Counted from the stretch's first letter, positions 1 through 6,675 are shown. The stretch: 9,613 bases of DNA from an uncultured euryarchaeote (GCA_937897085.1 CALCOR010000353.1:1-9613); one strand, 5' to 3'. The notes: a model not told the origin generated them from the letters alone. Translations and numbers: made by a program.

Positions 1-432
1 CTGGTCATCTCGGAGGATGCTGTGCCAGCGATGGCGAATGGCACTATCGACTTCGATTCGCTGATGGAGGTGAACCAGGCGCGAATCATCTACGAAGACC
101 AAGTCTACACTGGGATGGGGAACTACCTGATGGTCGCACCCAACGGCACCGCTCATCTGGAAGTCGACCAAGCGAAGGTGTGGCACCTGTTGGTCATGCG
201 TAATCCCGGAATCGAGAGCGACGAAGCACTCGAGGTGCGCGTAGTCAGCGACTATCATCAGGATGTACTCGGCACGGCATTCATGCTCAGCATTCCCTCA
301 CTGTGGATGACGGGTTACGTGCTTCACCGCTTCTTGCGGCTGAAGCAGTCGGGAATGCCACTGACCAGTTCGCTGCCCTCGCACGTGTGGCCCGAGAACG
401 GAAACGGAAACGACGGCGACTCCGAAGAGTGA
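1..432 (+). CDS. C-terminal part of a membrane-anchored extracytoplasmic protein (5' partial)
   Basis: The reading frame is open to the left edge, so the start lies outside the window and only the last 143 residues are visible. A GTG at 22 and an ATG at 31 are in frame, but nothing marks either as the real start. The visible part is a mixed polar region rich in beta-like segments. One hydrophobic segment follows, coded by about 265-333, beginning at VLGTAFMLSIPSLW and ending in a basic HRFLRLK stop-transfer. A short acidic hydrophilic tail ends in Asn/Gly/Asp/Glu repeats. This suggests an ectodomain outside the cell with a C-terminal anchor and about 35 cytoplasmic residues. No family is recognised. 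It converges with the next gene, the two stops being separated by 18 bp with no obvious terminator hairpin. Confidence 0.7.
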   Translation: MVISEDAVPAMANGTIDFDSLMEVNQARIIYEDQVYTGMGNYLMVAPNGTAHLEVDQAKVWHLLVMRNPGIESDEALEVRVVSDYHQDVLGTAFMLSIPSLWMTGYVLHRFLRLKQSGMPLTSSLPSHVWPENGNGNDGDSEE

Positions 433-450
433 TGCTCCGCTCTCACCGCT

Positions 451-909
451 TCAGAGAACGAAGTAGGCGGAGACGTAGCCGAACAACAGTCCGACCAGCG
501 CCCCCAGCCCCATCCATATTCCGAGACGCTCCGGCTCCATCTTCTGCTCTGCCCAGAGTGTCGTTGCCCCCACCCAGCCAATCAGGTAGGCGAACATGCA
601 GCAGAGGATGCCGAGTTGCAGGATCGACCCGATGATGACCGTGGGAACGGCGGTCTTCAGGACCCGGCCGCGGATGTGCGTAGAGAAAGGCATCAGTACA
701 GAGAGCAGCACTCCGATGTTCAACAGCAGGAACGCTCCGAACAGCAATCTGGCCCCATCACCGGCAAGGGTGCCTTCCTCCATCCCCGCAGATGGGTCGA
801 GCAACGCGTTCCAGAGGTTGATGCCCGCCACCGCGCACACCGCTCCAAGAATCGCTGGCGCGGCCACAGGCCACCACTTTCCCGAGACGTCGACGCGCTC
901 GACCACCAT
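451..909 (-). CDS. Four-helix membrane protein of unknown function
   Basis: From ATG 909 the protein has 152 residues and four hydrophobic segments. Numbered from the longer start at 993, these are about 41-65 (after KWWPVAAPAILG), 82-103, 116-141 and 157-179. The last helix reaches the C-terminus (YVSAYFVL). A loop with Asp/Glu residues joins helices 1 and 2. I do not recognise the family. I prefer 909 because AGGTGG (918-913 on the minus strand) lies 3 nt before it, like the GGTG-type sites of other genes here, and because this leaves an 82-91 bp divergent gap before the dioxygenase operon. The alternative ATG at 993 adds a 28-residue basic, hydrophilic stretch and would make its start codon overlap ATG 992 of the divergent gene. 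The plus-strand frame across this region is a shadow. Confidence 0.75.
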   Translation of the reverse strand: MVVERVDVSGKWWPVAAPAILGAVCAVAGINLWNALLDPSAGMEEGTLAGDGARLLFGAFLLLNIGVLLSVLMPFSTHIRGRVLKTAVPTVIIGSILQLGILCCMFAYLIGWVGATTLWAEQKMEPERLGIWMGLGALVGLLFGYVSAYFVL

Positions 910-912
910 CGT

Positions 913-918
913 CCACCT
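913..918 (-). promoter_or_regulatory. Probable ribosome binding site for the 909 start
   Basis: On the minus strand AGGTGG is followed by ACG and then ATG (909-907). The same GGTG core precedes the start of the dioxygenase alpha subunit gene (1893-1898) and panB (5846-5852), so it supports choosing 909 over 993. The 3-nt spacer is short. Confidence 0.4.
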
Positions 919-1000
919 GAGATTGGCTCGCGGCACCCGTCCAATACGCTTGCTGTCGTCACGCGAAGGCTCATGTGGGGCCGTCGAGTGCATGTCGTTG

Positions 1001-1906
1001 ATGGCGAGAGGTGAGATTGTCCTTGGCTGTCTGGCTCCGCATCCCCCGCACCTCGTCTACGCCGATAACCCGGAGCAGAACGAGCCCTTCTCAGAAGGCG
1101 GCTGGGAGACGCTACGCTGGGGATATCAGCGGCTGGCGCGCAAGCTGAAGGACATCGACTACGACACCATCGTCATCTTCACGCCGCACTGGCAGACGTA
1201 CATCGGCACCCACTTCCTCGGCCTGCCGAACTTCAAGTCGCTCTCCGTCGACCCGATTTTCCCCAACCTGTTCCGTTACCACTACGACCTCAACGTCGAC
1301 GTCGAACTCGCCGAAGCGATGCGCGACGCCGCTTCCGATGCTGGCATCATCACCAAGATGATGCGCAATCCTGACTTTCGCGTCGACTACGGCACAATCA
1401 CCTCGTGCCATCTCCTGAATCCGGACTGGGACAAGCAGATCGTTACCATCAGCAGCAATCGCAATCGGCACTACTACTCGGTCGAGGTGATGAACGAACA
1501 GGCGACTGCTCTGGGAGAAGCGTGTGCCCGAGCCGTGGAACTGAGCGGAAGGAAGGTCGTCATGGTGGCGAGCCACAGCCTGAGTCACCGGCATTTCGTG
1601 GAGGAGGCACCTCTCCCCGAGGACATGAGTCGCGAGCACATCTACAATCACAGCCAGTATGTCTGGGACATGAAGATGGTCGATCTGATGCGCGCTGGAA
1701 ACATGCGCGAGGTAATCGACCTGATGCCCGAATTCACAGAGCAGACGATGGCCGAGACCGAGGGCGGCGGCCTCACCTGGATGATGGCCGCAATGGGATA
1801 TCCAGACTACAACGCTGAGATCTACGGTTACCAGTCGGTCATCGGCACGGGCAACGTCATCGCTGCGTGGGACCCCAACGAGCAGAGCCGAGAGGTGGTA
1901 CTGTGA
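1001..1906 (+). CDS. amnB: 2-aminophenol 1,6-dioxygenase-type class III extradiol dioxygenase, catalytic beta subunit
   Basis: LigB-fold Fe(II) ring-cleavage dioxygenase of 301 residues, a normal length for the family. The N-terminal signature LAPHPPHLVY is followed by NPEQNEP, GGWETLRW, SVDPIFPNLFRY and VDVELAEA. These motifs characterise the 2-aminophenol 1,6-dioxygenase beta branch rather than LigB in general. His14 (in APHPPH) and His63 (in TPHW) with Glu252 match the 2-His-1-carboxylate iron ligands, and His196 in SHSLSHRHF matches the catalytic acid/base. Each sits one residue after the number I recall for the Pseudomonas protein (13, 62, 251, 195). Expected reaction: O2-dependent opening of 2-aminophenol or a ring-substituted relative to a 2-aminomuconate semialdehyde. 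ATG 1001 fits the short N-terminus of the family. ATG 992 (MSL added) is possible; neither has a clear Shine-Dalgarno, so translation may be leaderless. The actual substrate is inferred. Confidence 0.9.
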   Translation: MARGEIVLGCLAPHPPHLVYADNPEQNEPFSEGGWETLRWGYQRLARKLKDIDYDTIVIFTPHWQTYIGTHFLGLPNFKSLSVDPIFPNLFRYHYDLNVDVELAEAMRDAASDAGIITKMMRNPDFRVDYGTITSCHLLNPDWDKQIVTISSNRNRHYYSVEVMNEQATALGEACARAVELSGRKVVMVASHSLSHRHFVEEAPLPEDMSREHIYNHSQYVWDMKMVDLMRAGNMREVIDLMPEFTEQTMAETEGGGLTWMMAAMGYPDYNAEIYGYQSVIGTGNVIAAWDPNEQSREVVL

Positions 1907-2826
1907 GCGAAGGACCGGTCCTGTTCGGGGTGCACGTCCCCCCGCACCCTCAACCTCTGCTCGCGCATGAACAGAACGAGGGCTGGGGGAGACTGCGCGC
2001 AGCGTTCGAGCATTGTCGAGAGCAGATCGAACTCAGCGGGGCGGACATCCTGCTGGTCTACTCGACCACCTGGCCTTCGATCATCGGTCACCAGATCCAG
2101 GCACACCCGGAGCCGGAATGGGTACACGTCGACGACGATTTCCACTTCCTCGGCAGCATGCCCTACAAGTTCCGCATGGATACGGAGTTCGCCGAAGGCT
2201 ACCGAGAAGCCGCCGAAAAGAGGGGACTCTTCGCCAGAACGGTCGCTTACGACGGCTTCCCCATCGACACCGGCTCGGTGGTCGCGCTCAGCCTGCTGAA
2301 TCCAAACAACCGCATTCCTGCGTGCATCGTGTCGAGCAACCTGTACGCCAACCGATCCGAGACCATAGTGCTCGGCAAGGCGGCGCGTGACACCTTGGAA
2401 GCGCAAGGGAAGAAGGCGGTCGTGGTCGTCGTCTCAAGCCTCTCGAACCGCATGTTCACAGAGCACATCGATCCGCATGAGGACCGCATCCACAGCCAGA
2501 AGGACGACGATTGGAACCGCAAGATGCTCGAATTCTTCGCTGATGGCAGACTGGAGGACATCAGCCAGCTGAGTCGGGAGATTCACGGCCAGATCAGGGT
2601 GTCCAAAGTGGTCGCCTACAAGCCGATCTGGTGGATGGCGGCGGTGATGGGCCAGCACAACAATTACGCCGGGCAAGTTCACGCCTACGAAGCACTGCAT
2701 GGTGCAGGAGGCGCGGTCATTTCTCTCTCACCCACCAGCCACTCAATCGGCGACAAGGAATTTGATGAGGATGATGTGGAGTTCTACCGCGGGGACCGCG
2801 ACGTACTCACCCAGGGGATGATTTGA
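1903..2826 (+). CDS. amnA: 2-aminophenol 1,6-dioxygenase-type extradiol dioxygenase, non-catalytic alpha subunit
   Basis: The 307-residue paralogue of the preceding gene matches the alpha subunit of the heteromeric enzyme. It has VHVPPHPQPLL at the N-terminus, VYSTTW at 52-57, YDGFPIDTG at 116-124, SSNLY at 144-148, DDDWNRKM further on, and HGAGGAVIS near the C-terminus. His15 remains, but the second iron-ligand position of beta (His63) is Thr56, the acid/base His196 is Asn182, and the glutamate ligand is replaced by Val/Lys. It should therefore be structural or regulatory, as in the known alpha-beta enzymes. GTG 1903 overlaps the beta stop as GTGA, with AGGTGG 4 nt upstream. An in-frame GTG at 1867 lies inside beta and is unlikely. 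About 30 residues, acidic and hydrophilic, extend past the usual end of the fold. The 4-bp overlap implies coupled translation with beta. Confidence 0.88.
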   Translation: MSEGPVLFGVHVPPHPQPLLAHEQNEGWGRLRAAFEHCREQIELSGADILLVYSTTWPSIIGHQIQAHPEPEWVHVDDDFHFLGSMPYKFRMDTEFAEGYREAAEKRGLFARTVAYDGFPIDTGSVVALSLLNPNNRIPACIVSSNLYANRSETIVLGKAARDTLEAQGKKAVVVVVSSLSNRMFTEHIDPHEDRIHSQKDDDWNRKMLEFFADGRLEDISQLSREIHGQIRVSKVVAYKPIWWMAAVMGQHNNYAGQVHAYEALHGAGGAVISLSPTSHSIGDKEFDEDDVEFYRGDRDVLTQGMI

Positions 2827-3273
2827 ATGCCGGAAGACGAAGTTGAAACTGACCCCGACGGTCCGTTCATCTCAGAGGATGCGCCCGAACCGGTTGGAGC
2901 CTATGCGCACGGATTCCGGGTCGGGAAGACAATCTACGTCTCCGGCACCGGTCCGCGGGACCCTGCCACCAACGAGATTCCAGGCGGACCCATTCACGAT
3001 GAGGATGGAAATCCGCTCGACTATGATATCAAGGCGCAGACGAGAGCGGCGATCGAGAACATCAAGACGATTCTCGAAGGAGCTGGATCGAATCTGGGCC
3101 GAATCATCGACTGCCTCGTCTTCCTAGTGGACATGGAGCGCGATTTCGCTGGTTACAACGAGGTCTACAACGAATACTTCGCCGACATCTTGGCCGCACG
3201 CACGACTGTTGCTGTCTCCGCCCTGCCAACACCGATCGCTGTCGAGTTCAAGGTCATCGCCAGAGTCGAGTAG
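2827..3273 (+). CDS. amnD: RidA/YjgF-fold protein, probable 2-aminomuconate deaminase
   Basis: A 148-residue RidA-superfamily protein, expected to be a cytosolic trimer. Family features in order are GAYAHGFRVGKTIYVSGT (24-41), DIKAQTRAAIENI (67-79), VDMERDFAGYNEVYNEYF (101-118) and ARTTVAVSALP (124-134). Arg125 matches the carboxylate-binding Arg of RidA, and Glu140 lies in the final strand. The QTRAAIENI, GYNEVY and RTTVAV blocks resemble 2-aminomuconate deaminase (AmnD/NbaF) more than generic enamine deaminases. That enzyme hydrolyses 2-aminomuconate to 4-oxalocrotonate and ammonia, a step after ring cleavage in the same pathway. The ATG directly follows the alpha stop (TGAATG), with AGGGGAT 7 nt upstream, so the three genes form one operon. 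The first 20 residues are acidic and variable. A general imine/enamine deaminase is the alternative if the operon's substrate differs. Confidence 0.82.
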   Translation: MPEDEVETDPDGPFISEDAPEPVGAYAHGFRVGKTIYVSGTGPRDPATNEIPGGPIHDEDGNPLDYDIKAQTRAAIENIKTILEGAGSNLGRIIDCLVFLVDMERDFAGYNEVYNEYFADILAARTTVAVSALPTPIAVEFKVIARVE

Positions 3274-3342
3274 CGCAGCAATTCGCGACTGGGCTCATTA
3301 GCAGGTCCGTATGCTCTAAAGCGGCTCTCCGGTCGCCCGCCC

Positions 3343-5037
3343 ATGCCCCTAGGTGTCATCGACTTCGTCTACAAGGAGGTCGAACTGATCTCGGACACCC
3401 TGGAACGCAAACTCGGAATCTGGTCGGTTGTCATCATCTCACTCTCCGCGATGCTCGGCTCAGGCCTGTTCGTGCTGCCCGCGCTGGCGATGCTCGACCT
3501 CGGCGGGCCGGGCGTGTGGATGGCGTATGTGTTTGCAGCATTGGTGGTACTCCCCGGAGCCATCTCGAAGGCTGAACTCGGTACCGCGATGCCGACTTCA
3601 GGGGGGGACTACATCTACATCGAGCGAACCTATGGCCCGCTGTTCGGAACCGTCGCTGGACTCGGTCTGTGGGCCTCTTTCCTGCTCAAGGCGGCGTTCG
3701 CACTCATCGGCTTCTCCGCATACCTGTGGATCATCGAATCGCTGCTGGGAATCTCCTTCAATGCGAAATTCGCCGCTCTTGTGCTGCTCGTCATCGTCGT
3801 CGCCATCAACGTCGTCGGAGTGAGGTTGATCAAGAGGGTGCAAACCGTCGTCATCGCCATCTCCGTCCTCTTCCTCGTCGCACTCTGTATCTGGGCGGCA
3901 CTGACTGCAGATCCCGACTGGATGCGTCCGATTGGGGAGGGTGCATTCGGTGAGGGATGGACATCCATGGCCGAAACCGCAGCATTCGTGTTCGTGTCTT
4001 ATGCGGGGGTGACCAAGATCGCTGCGGTCGCTGAAGAGGTGAAGTTGCCAGAGAAGAACCTACCACGTGGCATCCTATTCTCCCTGTTCATCAGTACCAT
4101 ACTCTACGCTGGAATCGTCTACATGATGATGGCCGCGGTGGAACCGAGCGCCTATGTGTCAAATGGCGAAGCGCGCGAGGATCCGATGTACGTGTTCGCT
4201 AACAGTGTCGGAGGGCCGGTGATTGGGATCACAGCATCAGTGCTGGCAATCTTGACGATGACTTCAATGGCACTCGCCGGCATCTTGGCTGCCTCTCGCT
4301 ACCCGTTCGCGATGGCACGCGACAACCTCCTTCCCGAAGCCCTGGAAGATGTGAACCCCCAGTTCGAGACTCCACATTGGTCGGTCATCTGTACCGGTCT
4401 CGCGATGGCAGGCGTAATCATCTTCCTCCCCGTTCACGATGTCGCCAAACTCGCCTCGGGATTCCAGATAATGATCTTCATCATCGTCAACACATGTGTC
4501 CTCGTCTTGCGTAGGGCATCCGGGGCACACGCCTGGTACGAACCGGCGTTCAAGTCGCCATTGTACCCACTGACTCAGATTCTCGGCATATCCGGCGGAG
4601 TGCTGCTCATCTACATGATGGGCGGGAAAGCGCTCGTGGGGGCCGCTGCCTGCACCCTGCTCGGCCTGGTCGTCTACTTCTCCTACGGCCGGTCAAGAGC
4701 GCATCCGATGTTGACCCCGTGGCGCACCGCGCGCACCGAGTTGACCAACCCGGAGCAATTCGAGAGAGAGAAGCGCTGGATGGTCTTCCACTCTTGCGGA
4801 CATAATCATCGCCCGCGCAGGTCCAGCAAGTTGCACGATTGGTGGGACAAGAACCACCCCGACCACCTGACCTTACACGAGTTCATCCAAGCCATGAACA
4901 TCCTCGCCCCTGATCTGGAGCACTTCCACCTGCGCAACCTGTTCCACGAGGTCGACGTCGACGGCAACGGTGTCATAGACATCGATGAATTCCTGAATTC
5001 ATTTGATGACGGAACAGTTGACGACGCTGAGGAGTGA
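3343..5037 (+). CDS. APC-superfamily amino-acid/amine permease with C-terminal EF-hand pair
   Basis: The 564-residue protein begins with an APC transporter core of about 12 hydrophobic segments (residues 25-450). The unwound TM1 motif SAMLGSGLFVLP is present (GSG at 39-41), as are PTSGGDYIYIER after TM2 and the TM6 to loop signature AEEVKLPEKNLPRGI. Such carriers import amino acids, polyamines or related amines with H+ or by exchange; the substrate cannot be read here. After the last helix comes a soluble basic linker, a His/Cys cluster (H483, C485, H487, H489) and two EF-hand loops (502-513, 538-549), then an acidic end. ATG 3343 has no ribosome site. A strong AAGGAGGT at 3373-3380 precedes an in-frame CTG at 3385, which would start the protein at ISDTLERKLGIW. 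The gap to the deaminase gene is 69 bp, so cotranscription is possible but unproven. Confidence 0.88.
   Translation: MPLGVIDFVYKEVELISDTLERKLGIWSVVIISLSAMLGSGLFVLPALAMLDLGGPGVWMAYVFAALVVLPGAISKAELGTAMPTSGGDYIYIERTYGPLFGTVAGLGLWASFLLKAAFALIGFSAYLWIIESLLGISFNAKFAALVLLVIVVAINVVGVRLIKRVQTVVIAISVLFLVALCIWAALTADPDWMRPIGEGAFGEGWTSMAETAAFVFVSYAGVTKIAAVAEEVKLPEKNLPRGILFSLFISTILYAGIVYMMMAAVEPSAYVSNGEAREDPMYVFANSVGGPVIGITASVLAILTMTSMALAGILAASRYPFAMARDNLLPEALEDVNPQFETPHWSVICTGLAMAGVIIFLPVHDVAKLASGFQIMIFIIVNTCVLVLRRASGAHAWYEPAFKSPLYPLTQILGISGGVLLIYMMGGKALVGAAACTLLGLVVYFSYGRSRAHPMLTPWRTARTELTNPEQFEREKRWMVFHSCGHNHRPRRSSKLHDWWDKNHPDHLTLHEFIQAMNILAPDLEHFHLRNLFHEVDVDGNGVIDIDEFLNSFDDGTVDDAEE
3373..3380 (+). promoter_or_regulatory. 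Consensus Shine-Dalgarno inside the annotated permease N-terminus
   Basis: AAGGAGGT is the full anti-16S consensus and lies 4 nt before an in-frame CTG at 3385 and 7 nt before ATC 3388. APC proteins usually begin close to an LKRKLGLW-like segment, and ERKLGIW starts 18 bases after CTG 3385, so initiation there may be real. If so, the protein has 550 residues. It could also be a chance result of Lys-Glu-Val codons. Confidence 0.4.
4846..4989 (+). other. Paired EF-hand calcium-binding domain fused to the permease
   Basis: Loop 2 (residues 538-549), DVDGNGVIDIDE, is a textbook EF-hand: acidic or Asn ligands at 1, 3, 5, 9 and 12, Gly at 6 and Ile at 8. Loop 1 (502-513), DKNHPDHLTLHE, keeps Asp1, Asn3, Leu8, Thr9 and Glu12 but has Pro5 and Asp6, so it is degenerate. 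The loops start 36 residues apart, the usual spacing of an EF-hand pair, and each is followed by a Phe-containing helix (FIQAMNIL, FLNSF). Placed after the last membrane helix, the pair should face the cytosol if the APC core has its normal topology. Confidence 0.85.
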
Positions 5038-5090
5038 GGCGCGACTCTCCGGGTCAACCCTCAAGTGGCGCTCACACACGAGGATGCCCG

Positions 5091-5768
5091 ATGGAGCAGC
5101 GCGCCAAGGACATTCTCGCGCTGCTGCTCAGCGCTCCGACCGCCAGCGTGGCCATCCTCGCCGCGCTCGCCTTCCCAGGAGGAGCTGGTACTGTCGTGTG
5201 GCTGGGTGGAAAGGCATGGCAGATCGGACTGCCAGCCGCATGGCACCTGAAGGTGGACGGACGTGAGCGGGCGTGGTCGAAGCCCGAGTTGGGCGGGTTC
5301 AGGGTGGCCGCAGCACTCGGGGTGGGAATGAGCGTGGCAATGCTCGTCGGGTGGTTCCTGCTCGGGAGCCAGTACCTCGACAGAGAACTCATTCGGAGCA
5401 CGATGGAGCCGTATGGATTACTGAACCCATGGATCTATCTGGCCGCGTTCCTGTGGTGGGTGCTGTTCAACTCGGTGATGGAAGAATACCTGTTCCGCTG
5501 GTTCATCTTCTCGAAGTTCGAGAACCTCGTCGGCGGCAGACTGGCCGTGCCGCTGGCCGGACTGGCGTTCATGTCGCACCACACCCTCGCCATGCTCGTG
5601 TTGTTCCCCTGGTGGGCGAACCTGCTCGCATCGATTGGAATTTTCACCGGCGGTTGCGTCTGGTCGTGGACCTACCTGCGCTATCGCTCAATCTGGCCCG
5701 CGTACCTCTCTCACGCCATCGTCGACGTGACGCTGTTCGGCATGGGCGCGTACGTCCTGTTCGGCTGA
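5091..5768 (+). CDS. CPBP-family (CAAX/Abi-type) intramembrane metalloprotease
   Basis: A 225-residue multi-helix membrane protein with all three CPBP signatures. These are EExxxR as EEYLFR (E131, E132, R136), FxxxH as FMSHH (F160, H164), and HxxxD/N as HAIVD (H208, D212). Glu131, His164 and His208 form the expected membrane-embedded catalytic site. Members of the family include the eukaryotic prenyl-protein protease Rce1 and prokaryotic proteins with roles in bacteriocin immunity or membrane protein processing, so the substrate here is unknown. The N-terminal 60 residues form a hydrophobic hairpin before the core. ATG 5091 is chosen because GAGGA (5080-5084) lies 6 nt upstream. The frame continues upstream to 5034, but that adds a polar stretch overlapping the permease stop. 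It lies 53 bp after the permease and could share its transcript. Confidence 0.87.
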   Translation: MEQRAKDILALLLSAPTASVAILAALAFPGGAGTVVWLGGKAWQIGLPAAWHLKVDGRERAWSKPELGGFRVAAALGVGMSVAMLVGWFLLGSQYLDRELIRSTMEPYGLLNPWIYLAAFLWWVLFNSVMEEYLFRWFIFSKFENLVGGRLAVPLAGLAFMSHHTLAMLVLFPWWANLLASIGIFTGGCVWSWTYLRYRSIWPAYLSHAIVDVTLFGMGAYVLFG

Positions 5769-5786
5769 CGCAATTACACTCACCCG

Positions 5787-5803
5787 GGCCCTTGTGGAGG
5801 GCC
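5787..5803. other. GC-rich hairpin between the protease gene and panB
   Basis: Arms GGCCCT (5787-5792) and AGGGCC (5798-5803) enclose a 5-nt loop. The hairpin begins 18 nt after the protease stop and ends 54 nt before ATG 5858. No T-run follows, so it is not a typical intrinsic or archaeal terminator. It could be an attenuating or mRNA-processing structure in the panB leader, or chance in GC-rich DNA. Confidence 0.3.
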
Positions 5804-5845
5804 GTTGCATTGAAGCGAGAGGGGTGATTGGAGAGGGCGCCAGCC

Positions 5846-5852
5846 GAGGTGA
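5846..5852 (+). promoter_or_regulatory. Ribosome binding site that sets the panB start
   Basis: GAGGTGA sits 5 nt before ATG 5858 (2 nt before ATG 5855). It lies inside the longer frame that begins at TTG 5828, so the long start is unlikely and the protein begins MSVAGK or MMSVAGK. Confidence 0.55.
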
Positions 5853-5857
5853 GAATG

Positions 5858-6673
5858 ATGTCTGTTGCGGGGAAGGCGCGCAAGGTGACCACGCACACGC
5901 TGCTGGAAATGAAAGCCAGCGGTGAGAAGATCACCATGCTCACCGCATACGATTACTCCTTGGCGAAGATAGTCGATGGAGGAGGGGTGGACGTCATCCT
6001 CGTCGGCGATTCAGCCTCCAATGTAATGGCGGGCAACGACACAACGATTCCAATCACCCTCGACCATATGATCTACCACGCGCAGTGCGTGGTGCGGGCG
6101 GTCGACCGAGCGCTCATCGTCGTGGACATGCCGTTCGGATCCTATCAGGGCGATTCGAAGGAGGCGCTCTCCAGTGCGATTCGCATCATGAAGGAGAGCG
6201 ATGCGCACGCGGTGAAGCTCGAGGGCGGCTCGGAGGTCGTCGAGTCGGTGGAGCGCATCTTGAGTGCGGGCATCCCTGTGATGGGGCACCTCGGGCTCAC
6301 TCCGCAATCGATCTACAAGTTCGGCACCTACACGGTGCGGGCGAAGGAGGAGGAGGAAGCCGCGAAACTGATCGAGGATTCGAAACTCCTCGAACAGGCC
6401 GGTTGCTTCTCCATCGTCTACGAGAAGATTCCCGCTGGGTTGGCAGCGAAGGCGAGCAAGATCCTGACCATCCCCACCATCGGCATCGGTGCGGGTCCGG
6501 ATTGCGACGGACAGGTTCTGGTGCTGCATGACCTGCTCGGCATCACCCACGAGTTCAATCCACGGTTCCTGCGCCGCTACATGCAGCTCTACGACGAGAT
6601 CACCGGCGCAGTGCAGAACTATGTCAGCGACGTGCGTTCAGGAGATTTCCCCAACGAGGATGAGTCCTACTGA
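5858..6673 (+). CDS. panB: 3-methyl-2-oxobutanoate hydroxymethyltransferase (ketopantoate hydroxymethyltransferase)
   Basis: A 271-residue TIM-barrel enzyme, near the usual 260-280. It transfers a hydroxymethyl group from 5,10-methylene-tetrahydrofolate (or an archaeal pterin equivalent) to 2-oxoisovalerate. This makes ketopantoate, the first committed step towards pantothenate and CoA. Signatures in order: TMLTAYDYS (26-34), [10 protein letters not shown] (48-57) with metal ligand Asp51, DMPFGSYQ (90-97) with metal ligand Asp90, VKLEGG (119-124) with substrate-binding Lys120, [10 protein letters not shown] (142-151), VYEKIP with the general base Glu189, and IPTIGIGAG (205-213). No key residue is missing. 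ATG 5858 is chosen from the GAGGTGA site; ATG 5855 and TTG 5828 are in frame upstream. It stands 89 bp after the protease gene and has no other pantothenate gene beside it. Its stop is 2 bp from that of the convergent gene (TGAcgTCA). Confidence 0.96.
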   Translation: MSVAGKARKVTTHTLLEMKASGEKITMLTAYDYSLAKIVDGGGVDVILVGDSASNVMAGNDTTIPITLDHMIYHAQCVVRAVDRALIVVDMPFGSYQGDSKEALSSAIRIMKESDAHAVKLEGGSEVVESVERILSAGIPVMGHLGLTPQSIYKFGTYTVRAKEEEEAAKLIEDSKLLEQAGCFSIVYEKIPAGLAAKASKILTIPTIGIGAGPDCDGQVLVLHDLLGITHEFNPRFLRRYMQLYDEITGAVQNYVSDVRSGDFPNEDESY

Positions 6674-6675
6674 CG

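Noticed and set aside
596..991. N-terminal extension of the dioxygenase beta frame
   Set aside because: It is antisense to a convincing four-helix membrane protein, has shadow-like composition, and the family begins just before the LAPHPPHL motif.
991..994. CATG shared as overlapping divergent start codons (993 minus, 992 plus)
   Set aside because: Better starts exist on both sides: 909 has an AGGTGG site, and 1001 matches the family N-terminus. The overlap is probably chance from a palindromic tetramer.
1112..1651. Minus-strand open frame inside the dioxygenase beta gene
   Set aside because: Composition is that of a shadow in GC-rich coding DNA; the plus frame has a clear family and intact catalytic residues.
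1828..2406. Minus-strand open frame across the beta/alpha junction
   Set aside because: Opposite two well-recognised genes, with no recognisable motifs.
3274..3342. Possible promoter TCTAAAG and short inverted repeats before the permease
   Set aside because: The AT-rich element (around 3314-3321) is weak and the repeats are 5 bp or less; I cannot support a promoter or terminator call.
4986..5000. Duplicate GAATTC near the permease end
   Set aside because: Two copies 2 nt apart within EF-hand codons; too short to be a repeat element.
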